From NCBI GenBank assembly GCA_019096195.1, contig JAGTXK010000095.1:186001-250000 (forward strand): DNA of 64,000 nucleotides. The letters are read 5' to 3'. Shown here one piece after another: positions 21,765 to 33,000 of this stretch. Source of the DNA: Boletus sp. NGJ (Eukaryota > Basidiomycota > Agaricomycetes > Boletales > Boletaceae). Numbering within the stretch: position 1 is the first letter of the stretch; every line of letters starts with the position of its first letter. A program made the translations under genes and the position numbers. The notes under the pieces were generated by a model. That model was not told the origin of the DNA, ran no database searches, and saw only the letters and a program-made list of their open reading frames with translations.

Positions 21765-23522
21765 TCACAGTCCCTCGCCCGACCAGGTACCGCCGTCGAA
21801 CCACCCTCTGTCTTCGTCCACAAAAGACCTCCCCCCCCATCCTATCCATCGCTGACGCGGACAACGCGGACCTCTCAACAGGAGGATACAGAGCTGCCAC
21901 AAACCACGCCATCGCTAACAGCACGTTTGCTCGCCATCCATGGTCGACAAACACCTGTGTCCCCACGGACGTACCCATCACTTGTCTAAGGCAAAAAAAG
22001 GAAAGGGGGTAGGGAGACGTTAGGAAACAAGAAAAGACCCACAACGAAGTGTTGTTCAAATCGACGCACAGCGAGTAGGAGCAATGAATTCAGTCGGGAA
22101 CGCGCTGTATCCGAGATGCTGCGAAATCCATCGTCAGAAACTTTACGTCAACGATACCTCGAGAGAGATGACGAGACTCACCCAAAGATGAGCGTCGCGA
22201 GGGAAATCTGCTGGGTTTGCCGGGATACGTCCAGACCAAAACAAGCAATGATCACTGCAGCAACGTTGATCCCTCCAGCGCCGGTCTGAATAGCTTGAAA
22301 GGCGATGAGAGAGAGAGCGTCGCCACCAGGGCGATGTGCCATGGTGCCATTCTGTCGATGACCCGGCCCATCAATGGCACGACGATCACGCCCAAAATAC
22401 CAAAGAGACCAAAAAGGCCGATCAAACTCCTAGGCAGGTCCGTCAAATGTACGTACGACCCTATTTTCGAACAATGACGCACGTAGAATATTCATATGGA
22501 GGCCCGCCGAGCAAGAAGGTGAGCGTGACCCAAAAAAAAGTTGGTGTAACACGCGCTCGCAGCAATACTGACGAGCACGATTTGAACCACCAGTGGTTCC
22601 TTCACCATGGATTTGGCCATGGAAGAGAACATGCCAAGGTAGGACAGTCGTCGATCTTTAGCTGGATATTCGGGGAGCACCAAGTATGATCCGACGAATA
22701 CTAAACCTTGGAACATCCAGTAGACGTATCGCCAGCCCACAAAGTTGGCAACGACGCCGGAAAGAACCCGGGCGATGAGGATGCCCATCAGGAATCCCGA
22801 CGCTACCAAGGACATAGCAAATGCACGGCGTTCTGGAGGTGCCAGATCCGCTGCGAGTGGTAGAAATATTTGAGGAGAGACAGACGTGAACCCGATCAGG
22901 AAAGAGATGACTTCAAAGACATAGAGGTTTTTCGTGACTGCAAGTCCGATGGTAAGACACCAGGATGAGGATAAGTCCACGGCGACGCAACATGTCACCC
23001 ATGGGAGAAACGGTCAAGAGTCCGATTCCATACCTGTTATCATGAGTAAGAGTGAATTGAAAGGTGAAACAGCAGCAGCCTACCCTGCCTGTACTAGAGT
23101 GGGTATTCTGACGAGACACATCACCAGGGCTGTCTACGTGCTTCGTCATAGGTAACGGAGAAGGAATTCGATAATTGAACTAGGATTCGTCCATGAGCCG
23201 GGAAACCGAGCCATGAGCGCGATCACCCTTACTCAATATGGACTGGCAGTAGTAAAGATTTGCGCACGAGCGTACGAGAATATACGTCAATATAGGTTGG
23301 GGCTCACCCAGAGTGTCACAAACGCCAAAGAACACGTTCAGAAACGTGCCAAAGTAAAACGGTTTGTCTGGATCGTTAACGGAGTCGTTTGGGAATAGGT
23401 AAAAATCCAAAGTCGTATCAATACGTAGGATGTCGGACGTCTAGCATTTGTTCGGTGGATGGAGGTCCTCCGACCTCCGTCGGTGATCCTGTCGTCGTGC
23501 TACTAGAGGAAGAGGAGGTCAT
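21765..23522 (-). pseudogene. MFS transporter pseudogene (paralogue 1)
   Basis: It is homologous along its length to the two MFS genes at 24298-26052 and 37143-39185. Recognisable blocks are ANLYYCQSILSK, GIGLLTVSPMGDMLRRRGL, FEVISFLIGFTSVSPQI, IGLFGLFGILGVIVVPLMGR and QVMGTSVGTQVF. Compared with the paralogues there are at least four frame breaks: a short deletion after LILILV (near 22970), one extra base in an A8 run on the plus strand (22532-22539), slippage in a GA repeat (about 22308-22318), and a shift near the C-terminus (about 21895). The first intron also lacks a usable acceptor AG and reads through. The likely start is the ATG at 23522. A host gene in decay. Confidence 0.85.
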
Positions 23523-23571
23523 TGTCTGTGCAGCATAGGAGACGGAACGCCATCTCGCATCCAAGGACAGG

Positions 23572-23579
23572 TATTTATA
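23572..23579 (-). promoter_or_regulatory. TATA box of the MFS pseudogene
   Basis: TATAAATA on the minus strand, about 50 bp upstream of the relic's ATG. The position suits a core promoter; expression is unknown. Confidence 0.45.
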
Positions 23580-24297
23580 ACCCTCTTGGGAAGACACCAG
23601 ATGACTTTGTAACCGCCCAAAGGTCAATTGAGTAATGAAGAGACTGCATGTTGGGCTTGTAAGCTTTGTCGTGGGATCGTGCGCACATCAGAGGCATCGG
23701 ATCGTGCCTCTACGGTCGGTTAAAACAGGTTTCAGGTTGTTAGCGTCGTGGATCCATGGTTTAGTTGAACGCCGAGACGAGCTGGTAGAACTTCCAGACT
23801 CGGGATCTCCAAGTCATACACGTATCGTGATAGCGAATTTTGTGCATCGGCTCTCGTGACATAAAAAGTCCTCCACATGGAGATGGTCCTGATGCGGGGC
23901 CTAAAGGGTCCAGGCGTGCTTATTTAGAAAGAGATGTGTCTTTCCGGTAAAACACCTCATCTGATGTTGTGGTGACTCGGAACTGTTTGGGCCTGGGCAG
24001 GATAGTACCAAGCGTTCGACATTGATCGTCGATTTACTTAACATTGGTGGAAAAGTTGAAACAAAGTTACATACATTTGCCTGCTGGGCACTGCCACAGT
24101 TTAAATAATACACCTACAAATACATACGACAGGATACATATGAAAAGCCCATAGCGGGATGGAAGAGTCTACATTGTTCTGAATGAAGCACGGAGATATA
24201 AACCAGGAATAACAAGTTGGGAACGTTGACGACTGTCCTTCACGCTTTGGCGTTCAAGTTTTCCCGTTCTACCTGATTCAAGTTGGAACATGCATTG

Positions 24298-26052
24298 TCA
24301 TGCACGCAGCACGGAGGACGTTTGCGATGCGGGCGTCGCAGTGTCGTCCTGCGTTTGTTCCACCTGATTGGCAAATCCACCTTCGTAGCCAAACCACGTG
24401 TATCGCTTGCAGTTCGGACCCCGAAGGAAGAGCACAAAGAACTGCCACCCATAAAACGCCATCGAAAGTGCGGAAGCAGCACGCCAGCCACAAGTTAAGA
24501 AGATTTGGGATCCCGCAGACGTGCCCATCGCTTGCCCCGCAGAAAGCTATGCAAAAGTACCCCGAGAGAATGAGCGAGAGTGTACATGAAGACGATATTA
24601 CATACCGAAAGCGTTAGGATGGCATTTAGACGTGATCGAGCATCTTCTGAGATGCTGGAGTGAATATAGATTAGATAACGTCATTCGTGGGTCCAGCAGC
24701 AAAAGACTTGCCCAAAGACTATGGTTTGCAGAGAAACGGTCTGTGATTGTCGGAAAGCATTCAGTCCTATGCAAAAGATGACTACGACAGCTATGTTGAT
24801 CCCTGCAGCCGCGGTCTCGACACTCTGTAAGAGGAGAAGACAAAAGGTCGCAGCAACCAACGACCACCAAGGGCCATATTGATGGCTTAAGCGTCGGAAT
24901 AGGGGCCCAGCCAACACGCCCACGACTCCGATGAGACCAAATAAACCAACGTACAACCTAGGAATTCAGTTTCAGCGAGCTCAACGCGACTGCGAGGGAA
25001 CCTACGTCGGGTAATTATACGGTGGACCACCCAAAAAGAAAGTCAGGGTCACCCAGAAGTTCGACCAGCATGCAATGGATGCAATATTGATGAATACCGC
25101 CTGTATGAGTCGCGGTTCAGTGACGGCATACTTGGTCATCGTGTAAAATATATCGAAGTAAGTGAGACCATGATTTTTGGGGGGTTGATCCGGTACGAGC
25201 AGGTATATTCCACACAAGACAACAAGCTGGACCCCGATGGATACATAGTATACCACGCGCCACTGAAAGAAGTAAGCAATAACGCCAGCTTCCACACGAG
25301 CTAGTAATATCCCCAACATGACGCCAGACTGCAGAACTGACACTGCGGCTTCACGGTGTTTTGGAGAAGCCAAGTCCACGGCAAAGGGTATAAGGATTTG
25401 AGGGGTAACGTTGAACACTCCGAGAAGGAATGCGAATGTCTGAAAGACGAGGAAATTTGTCGACAGCACCAAGCCAACTGAGAGACATGTTGTGATGATC
25501 ACGAGCGCCAAAATTAACTGGCGTCGCCGGAGAAGATCCCCCAGAGGCGATATGAACAGCAGTCCAAAACAATATCTGTTGTTACGCAGAAGCATTCAGT
25601 TTGGATCGATTAATAGAGAGTGAGTGGACATGCCCAACTTGATACAGTGTAGGAACCCTAGAGAGACATGAGGCGAGGACAATGAATGTTGTATGAGATG
25701 ACTCACAGCGATACGTTCGCGTATGTGGTTTGGAAATCAATCGACATCTGGACTGCATACGGAGACGAGAATGCGTGACGTGGACGGCGAGGAAGACAGG
25801 GACGACGTACTCAGGAGTGGTTGGCAGTAGTACAGATTCGCCACAGCTTCTGGGGGTCAGAAAAGGTACTGATTGGGAAGTGGAACACTAACTGAATGCG
25901 CATCCCGAGCCGAAGGCGAACCTGGTCCACGGTCCAAAATAGAAGGGATGAGCAGGAGAGTACCTCAGTCGTTTTGGAACGACAAGGAAGCCAAAGTCCT
26001 TGTGCTGCTCGGGAGATTCATTGAAAGTCGGGACGGCCTGTTCCATATCCAT
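24298..26052 (-). CDS. MFS transporter, 460 aa, eight exons (paralogue 2)
   Basis: A membrane carrier of the major facilitator superfamily (12 expected helices); the substrate is unknown. My splice model on the minus strand is 26052-25893, 25849-25811, 25752-25707, 25657-25634, 25575-25006, 24957-24712, 24654-24606 and 24546-24298. It totals 1383 nt and stays in frame. The exons of 46, 24, 570, 246 and 49 nt have exactly the same lengths in the paralogue at 37143-39185. Landmarks are AVANLYYCQPLL before helix 2 and FISPLGDLLRRRQ, the MFS motif-A loop between helices 2 and 3. The C-terminal tail is cytosolic-looking and rich in Thr and Gln. Two introns appear to use GC donors (GCATGT after exon 4, GCAAGT after exon 6). 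No break is seen, so it is probably functional. Confidence 0.88.
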
Positions 26053-26129
26053 GATGTAACCAGCGATGGAAATAGACAGGTGGGGATGCAGAAGAACGAG
26101 CAGCCGCGTGGACAGCCAACAGGCTGAGG

Positions 26130-26135
26130 TATATA
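26130..26135 (-). promoter_or_regulatory. TATA element upstream of MFS paralogue 2
   Basis: TATATA inside the near-palindrome GAGGTATATAACCTC, about 80 bp upstream of the ATG at 26052. Confidence 0.45.
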
Positions 26136-26139
26136 ACCT

Positions 26140-27770
26140 CGCGGCCCATAAGTCAACTGAGAAATGAATCATCGCCTTATCCTGCAGGCGTAATTTGTGC
26201 GGAGACCTGGACCGGCACGCGGGACAGGCGTAGTGAGATCGCCGCAGGGTGCGTGACAGAACGAGGGCGAGATTACTTGTTTTGCAGAAGAGCACTGCGG
26301 AGACTACTCGACTGTCTCCGCGCTCTGACTCGGTGAGTGGATGCGCGAACAATAAATGATGAACGATCAAAGTTGAGTATAGGATATCACCAGAATGAGA
26401 AAAGCACGAACTTGAGCAGACATTGGTGGCCATTTAAACCGATATTGTATTGCCTTGCAAGCTCTCGCAATCGAATAGGGACGATCGGGTCGAGAGCAAG
26501 GGCGAGTGTCAGTGTCAAGGAGCGAGGCGCGACATGACAGTGACATGACAGCCTGACTTGCGCCGCCCAGCTGGGGCGTAATAGCACACCCACTGTCGGC
26601 CCGTTCATAGGCGTAGTAAGTAGTAGTAAGGGATGTAACTTTTACCCAAACGGACATGTGCCTGCCTGCAACCTCAATATCAATCTCCGCTGTGTCACAC
26701 GTCGGGATCCGGAATTTCCAAATCTGTACATCCTAGTCGTCACTCCGAATCTATAGCCCTTCTAAAGCCAGCCTGTTCCTTGGTTTTGATTTTTTTGTAC
26801 CACTATCTACGAGTGGTGCTAGCTGTGGGTGACCACCAACTACCACAACTTCGAAACGTTGGACTCGTACCAGTTCGTATGAACATGATATTTACTTGAC
26901 GTATTGCCCCCGCTGATCGACAAACTTTCAAGCTTTCTACCTCCTCCTCGGCGAGTATTTAATTTAAATAACATGATAACATGGGTCAAACCCGGTACGT
27001 CGTCGGCGGAGGATCATCGTCTCGATCGATGGTTACTTACCAATATTATATTTTTCCAAGTTGCTTCCGCTGACACATCCCGGACACCGCCCTTCCGACG
27101 TACCGGACGAGGTACACTCTAGTCATGATGATGATGCACTAGTACGGACTCCAGCAGGGAAACACCCACCCACTCGAACCCCCGTTGGACATCGGACCTC
27201 AATACTCCTATACATCTCCGTGTCTTCGTTGTGTTCTACCCCTCGTTCCGAGGGGCCATCAGGAAAATGACACCCCACTTATCTAACCTTAGTCATGCTT
27301 GTTAACCTTTTTAGGCCTTAGCCTACATCGCCACTTCCCAAAAAAAATGCTCCAGGGAAGTGGACGACATAAGGAGGAATTGGTGTATTCCGAGCAAGCA
27401 CATTCCGACTCAGCAAGTACAACACAAGTATGCAATGGCACCGAGTGCACTTTCAGCAGGGGAAAAGGTCTTTAAGTAGGTTCATAGCAAGTAGTATTAG
27501 GTAGACAGTATCGCCACTGACGATAGAATGACATGTAATACGAGCAACTGTACGAGGAAATTCACGGTGGAGAGCTGAGGGAGGATCTCCCATACAGGGA
27601 CGTCGGGGCGACATCAAAAGCGCCTATTCCCATTGGTGCCGCCAGTGTGCGTCAGATTAGCAGGAGGATATAACGGATGCCAAGGAAAAATTCACAAGCT
27701 GGGGAATACGCAGGGGAAGTGGGAGCTACAAAAGTGTGGGCACATTGGAGTGGTAAAGAACTAAGTACTT
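26140..27770. other. Intergenic region, no gene recognised
   Basis: Upstream sequence of MFS paralogue 2 followed by unrecognised sequence. Only short frames lacking known motifs occur. It begins the roughly 11-kb insertion-rich block that separates the second and third MFS loci. Confidence 0.3.
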
Positions 27771-27779
27771 ACAATATCT

Positions 27780-28110
27780 GGGTGACGAAGGCGATGTGGG
27801 GGAGGTGGGAGAATACTTCGGTGAAGAGGGAGACACATGAGCACTCGGTGAATCTACAGGTGTCAGCAAACTCTGCCACAATAAATGAAACGAAGATGCT
27901 CACATCTCGGGGATGCAGGGCTGAATGACAGACTGGTCGGCGAGTACCACGGCGATGTAGGGCTGAACGACGGCGACTGGGGACTACACCTAGGGGATGT
28001 TGGACAGAACAACGGTGACGTGGGCGAATACCTCAGACTCGTGGGTGACTATCCCGGCGATGACAGATTTAGTGCAGGAGATGTGGGCGAGTAGGTCGGC
28101 GACGTAGGTG
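27780..28110 (+). repeat. Degenerate minisatellite encoding GD-V-G-type repeats
   Basis: The sequence repeats GGCGATGTGGGCGA-like words at irregular 20-40 bp spacing. One frame (about 27915-28094) reads [18 protein letters not shown] and continues with GDVGEY units; other frames show the same motif earlier, so indels have shifted the phase. It could be a relic of a low-complexity protein gene or simply a GC-rich minisatellite. Confidence 0.5.
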
Positions 28111-28200
28111 GCAACGTTGCGTACGGCGATGTTCCGAAGGTGACGTGGCACCGCCAAATGACAATTGAGGAATATACGGAGATGTGGGGAACTACACCTA

Positions 28201-29059
28201 CTGTAGCCGTTTGTATGGATGCAACCGGGTGGGGGTGCGTTACGGATACCCCTGACTACGAGTTAGCAACCGGACCCCCGTTTTGTGTTATGTTGCTATT
28301 GTTAGCAACCCAGTGACCGGACTCAACTGGCGTTATGGGGGTTAGATCATGACTGGACCGTTCGGGCGTGAACTAGTCAAACAATATGACGGTCAAATTG
28401 CACAAATATTATTTTATAAAAAAGGTTTGTCGTTTTTCTGTTTCTTACACTAGTTTAATAATTCTTTACGGTTTTGGGCTCACTGCCAGGTCAAGGGATG
28501 GGATTTATCTGCAGAGCGTCCTACAAGTAGACAAGCACAGACGGCTCTCATTGGTTACCTTCGCACCCATTCGACACTCCACAAAGAGATCAAAGATCGA
28601 ATGGGTATTGTCCATGGACTCAACAAGCTTGACTCAGTGGAGGATATCTGTCGTCATGGTGACACTGAGTCGGACTATGTCACTGTTGATGCCGACGACG
28701 ACGCCGATGTTCCATCAATCACGGTAATTCATGATGCTCTTGGCTTAGCTGTGGCTGAGATGCCTGCTGCAGTAGACAGTGTCTCGCACTGTATTGGGAG
28801 CACGGAAAAGGGTCCCGGTAATTCATTGGTGGCTGCAGGGGAGTATGAAGACATCTGGGCTTTTATTAACTTCGACGAATGCTTTTTTTTTGGCCAATAG
28901 TCCCCCCATTACATGTTACGTTGCTACCAGTAGCAACCAAGTTGACCAAGTCGCGTTACGCCTGAAAATTTAGCAACCAGTACACCGTTATGCATTATTT
29001 TTAGTGACGCAACCACCTAGCGTTACGTGTTACGGTTACATCCATACAGACGGCTACAG
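28201..29059. mobile_element. Non-autonomous TIR element with TA target (859 bp)
   Basis: It starts CTGTAGCCGTTTGTATGG and ends with the inverted counterpart ...CCATACAGACGGCTACAG, flanked on both sides by TA (28199-28200 and 29060-29061). Inside the ends are further inverted words (GTTGCTA/TAGCAAC and GCGTTAC/GTAACG). No transposase is encoded. A short open frame (28601-28900, acidic, DADDDADVP) has no match I recognise. The TA flank suggests mobilisation by a Tc1/mariner enzyme. Confidence 0.75.
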
Positions 29060-29379
29060 TAGTTGAATACTCGCAGTATATGTGATTTCTGGACCATCAC
29101 CAACATCATTTGTGTTGTTCGCACCACGAGTGTTCTCACTGCCAGTAGTTTGTGCTAAATCAATGGAACTACTCAGTACATGTAAGTTGTAGTAGGCATG
29201 TAAGTTGTAGTAGGATTCAAAACAAATCTAGCGCATTCAAATTGATGGCAGATGAAAGGCAAGTTTTGTTTACAGCGGTTTCCGAAAGTATGTGGAAAAC
29301 AGAATTTCGAAAGTCGTGTCTCGGAGACAGCCGGGAATGGACCCCAGAAGTGGCTGACCTGTAGTTGAATAAGCATGGT

Positions 29380-30540
29380 TGGTTTTGCTCATCACAACCA
29401 TCCATGCCTGGGTGCCACCATGTTGTATCTCCCAACATCAAAGCCCACATCCCCCTCTTGTATCATGATAACTATGGTGTCCAACAGATCTGTCACATCC
29501 TGGAAATCAAGAAGTCACTTGTATACAAAACACTTTCTTTTTATTCAAGGTATGGAACTATAACCAACCCACACAAATACCCTTGTGCTACTGAACACCC
29601 TTGAGTACTCACCTCACTGGATGTCGTTTTTATCTCTACCATCATTTGGCATTGGAAAACCATCTACCTTGATAAACTTTAAAGTGAGCTTTGGGCTAAG
29701 CATTATGAATATGCTATGTTCTCTACACTTCTTTGCAGACTTGAGTGACTTTCAATTACTCAAAAGATTATTTCCTCTCCTGCCATGGAGTGGAACAAGA
29801 TGGCATGCACACTTTATATGCACCACATTGCTGTGAAAGTGCCAGATCTGAATATGCTCATATTTATTAATGAAGCTGCAAAAGATAAACAAACATTCTT
29901 CTGCCAATATGGCTGGTCAACAAGAGGAGTTTGTTGCTGTGTCAAGAGGTGCTTTGTATGTGGCATGAGATATTCTATTGTTTCCACCATTACTCTTGAT
30001 GGTATCATTGGATACAACATTGTTGAGGAACTGGTTGATGGCAAGTGTTTTTTGAGTTTTTTGAAAGAACATGGGGTGTGTCAATTATGATTCTATATGT
30101 ATTTTTATTGATGTGTCTTTGGTACAGATACCCTTCACCAATCTGTATCCTGGTTCCCACAGTGTACTCGTTATGGATAATTGCTACATCCACAAAAGAG
30201 AAGAAGTCCAGGCACTAATTGAAGACATAAATCATGTGTCATCAATACCTCATTCTTCATATGCTAACTATCACCAGTTTGCAAACTCATTTATCTGCCT
30301 CCCTACTCTCCTGATTACAATCCAATTGAACAAGCATTTTCTACAATCAAGGCACATTTGTGGCACCACTATAATGACTTCTTGGTGACTGTGATCATTC
30401 ACACTTGTCAGAACATCACTTCTGATAAGGCAGAAGAGTATTTCAGAGCATTGAGTTACATTGCATTGTGTAGTGTATTATATCATCCACTGTATTGTCT
30501 GTTGTGCTGTCCATCATGCTGTCCAGCATATTGTTTGTAA
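29380..30540 (+). pseudogene. Tc1/IS630-like (DDE_3) transposase relic
   Basis: In changing plus-strand frames the order of a common basidiomycete DDE_3 transposase is seen. The segments are SPNIKAHIPLLYHDNYGVQQICHILEIKKSLVYKTL (helix-turn-helix; written here only as the landmark ICHILEIKKSLVYKTL), FINEAAKDKQTF with the first acidic site (29862-29900), TLDGIIGYNIVEELVDG, SVLVMDNCYIHKREE with the second Asp (30160-30200), and PDYNPIEQAFSTIKAHL with the Glu (about 30308-30355). Several stops and frameshifts separate the blocks, so it is inactive. It is a different family from the Tc1 at 10439. Inverted repeats were not located. Confidence 0.8.
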
Positions 30541-30571
30541 TGTTGTCATGTCTGTGTCATATTATATCAAC

Positions 30572-31555
30572 TGTTGAAAGGAACAATCAATGAACAAAAA
30601 GATGAAGCCTATATCTGATATCTCAAGCATTACCTCAAAGACAATATGCAAGAGAGCGAGAGGCAATATCAAGACTAAAGAAAACATGGCACTCTACCAG
30701 CTACTTATGTATATACTACCGGCAGTGGTGCACAGACTGTGCTATGCTATGATGTTGTAGAGTACTGGGTATGACATCACAGGAACAAGGAAGTGTTAGT
30801 GTTCAATGGTAAAAGAGATGTATGATAGAATGAGATGCATGCATTAAGCACATGTAAGTGAAATGGTAGTTTGAAATGTGATAAGACATGGCTACATTGT
30901 GATATATCAGAAGGAGTCAATAGATTAGAATGCAAAGATGAAATGAAAGAGGAGTGAAAAAGAAGTGCTTAAGGCATTGCATAGATTGATTATTAGATTG
31001 GGTATTAAGATGAGATCACATTGGGGAATGGATTGGATCTTGTCTAAGATATCTATGGTAGATCTAATAAATAGCCTTGTGACGGCATTGTGGAATGGTG
31101 TCAGTGATCTATGGTATGAATCGGTGATCAGAGGATTGAAAGGAGGGTTGCTGTGAGGCAAGTTCTATTGGTTGGGTAATCTAGAGACTAGCTCCTGATT
31201 AGTAACCTTGTGTGGATACTGAGCACTACATCAGGTATGTCCACAGGTTGGCATAGTTTAGAGGCATGTGGGCCTGTACTTGTGGTAGTGAATGCCAGAT
31301 TTAGCTGTGAGGCTACTTGGTATCATATAGTTATGGATATAATGGGAGTACATTTAGCATATGTGGGGTATTCATATGATTGTTGGAATATTGTAGGAGG
31401 AAGTCTATGGTGAGAGACTACTCTAGTTGTATGCATGGTATTGTAGGGATGGAGTTTGATTGGTGGTAGGCAAGAGTATCATCTATAGATAGTGCAAAAG
31501 TGTAGAGAGGATGGTGATAAATAGTGGATATCAAGTGTGAATGTTTCAATTGTCT
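30572..31555 (-). mobile_element. Chromovirus 3'-end fragment, second copy
   Basis: It aligns with 12753-13720: the 3' non-coding/LTR-like part followed by the sequence that in the other copy encodes the polyprotein tail behind the chromodomain. It starts TGTTGAAAGG. Compared with the other copy, CG is repeatedly replaced by TG or CA, so this copy is older or more heavily methylated and decayed. No chromodomain is present. Fossil. Confidence 0.7.
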
Positions 31556-31631
31556 TCCTTTATCTACAATAGCAATAGATGTGCAATGACAAACACACAA
31601 CTAATGAAATGAATACAACTGCACTAGACTA

Positions 31632-32074
31632 CATCAGTAAAAACAGGACTAACTGTCTAGTAACATAGTGCTCATAGTAAGGGCTCAACTGGATAGTGGT
31701 ATGATAGTACTATGACAATATCTTATAGTCTGTCATAGTGTGGCCATAGTATTCTCATAGTATCTCATAGTATTCTCATAGTACTTCCATAGTGGTCATA
31801 GTGATGCCATAGTATACATAGTGCTTCCATAGTGGCTTAGCAATCCTAATCCTAATCTAATTTCAAGCCAATTCTAATTTCAAATTCAATCAAATATTAA
31901 TTCTATTAATTCTAATTCTAATTCCTATTCTAATTCTAATTCCTATTCTAATTCTAATTCTAATTCTAATCCCAGTCCCAATCCCAGTCCCAATCCCAAT
32001 CCCAATTCAAATCTCAATATTCTAATCCTAATGATTTACAAAGTGAAGTGTTGACTTCATGTAATGAGTAGAGA
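31632..32074 (-). mobile_element. CATCAGTAAA-family tandem-repeat element, partial copy 3
   Basis: It starts CATCAGTAAAAACAGGACTAACTG and follows the copy at 18086 (+ direction) through the CATAGT array, the AATTCTAATTC array and the core sequence ending GAGTAGAGAAGG. It then changes to the minisatellite region. The other end of the element is missing. No flanking duplication was found. Confidence 0.75.
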
Positions 32075-32279
32075 AGGAGTCCATATGGTGACATTCACCC
32101 ATAGCATATGGTAAGCCTGCTTGCAAAACACCCAATGTGTATGGATGATACCATGACAAGCCTGAGATATATGAGATGCATAAGACACAGCCAGGCCCAC
32201 CTAACATATGCATATACGTAGGATATGGAAGGCCCTGGAAAGGGTAACTAGATGAAGGATCGATGGATACGAAACAGCC

Positions 32280-33000
32280 CCCAGTGGGGTGAGTAAGACT
32301 GAGGTCAATGCATACAATGGGACTGAGCAGGGTGGGGGTGTCCAAGTACCGATGTATACGACAGGACCGAGCGGTGTGAGCGTGGCTGACCTCAATGTAT
32401 ATGACAAGACCGGGCAGGTTGGGGGTGACCGAGGGCCGATGTATATGACCACACCGAGCAGTATGAGAGGTGACTGACCTCAATGTATACAGTGGGACCA
32501 AGCAGGGCAGAGGTGACCAAGTACCGATGTATATGCATCCACACCGAGCAGGGTGAGGGTGGCTGACCTCGATGGATATGACCACACTGAGCAGGGTGGA
32601 GGTGGCTGACCTCAATGGATACAACCACACTGAGCAGTGTGAGCATGACTGACCTTGATGGATACAGTGGGACCAAGGAGGGTAGAGGTGACCAAGTACC
32701 AATGTATACAACCACACTGAGCAGGGTGAGTGTGACTGACCTCAATGTGTATGATGGGACTGAGCAGAGTGGGGGTGACCAAGGGCTGATGTATATGACA
32801 ACACCGAGCAGTATGAGGGTGACTGACCTTGATGTATACAGCAGGACTGAGCAGAGTGGAGGTGGCTGACCTTGACAGATACGATTACACTGAGCTGTGT
32901 GAGCAGGACTAACCTCAATGGATATGGTAGGACCAAGCAGAGTGAGTGCTTACCTGGAAACATATAGCGGGACTGAGAATAGTGGGGATTACTAACTGCA
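32280..33000. repeat. Minisatellite of about 16 units, ~44 bp each
   Basis: The unit is close to GGCTGACCTCAATGTATATGAC followed by CACACTGAGCAGGGTGAG. The word (A/G)ATG(T/G)ATA recurs at about 32352, 32393, 32439, 32482, 32526, 32569, 32612, 32657, 32701, 32743, 32790, 32831 and onward, 41-47 bp apart. Some units alternate in pairs (TGACCGAGGGCC versus GGCTGACCTC), a higher-order pattern. The minus strand stays open across much of it (32717-32028), which I take as a consequence of the repeat, not a gene. Confidence 0.85.

Noticed and set aside
32028-32717. 229-residue minus-strand open frame
   Set aside because: It lies within the 44-bp minisatellite and is a translation of the repeat unit, which happens to lack stops in this phase.
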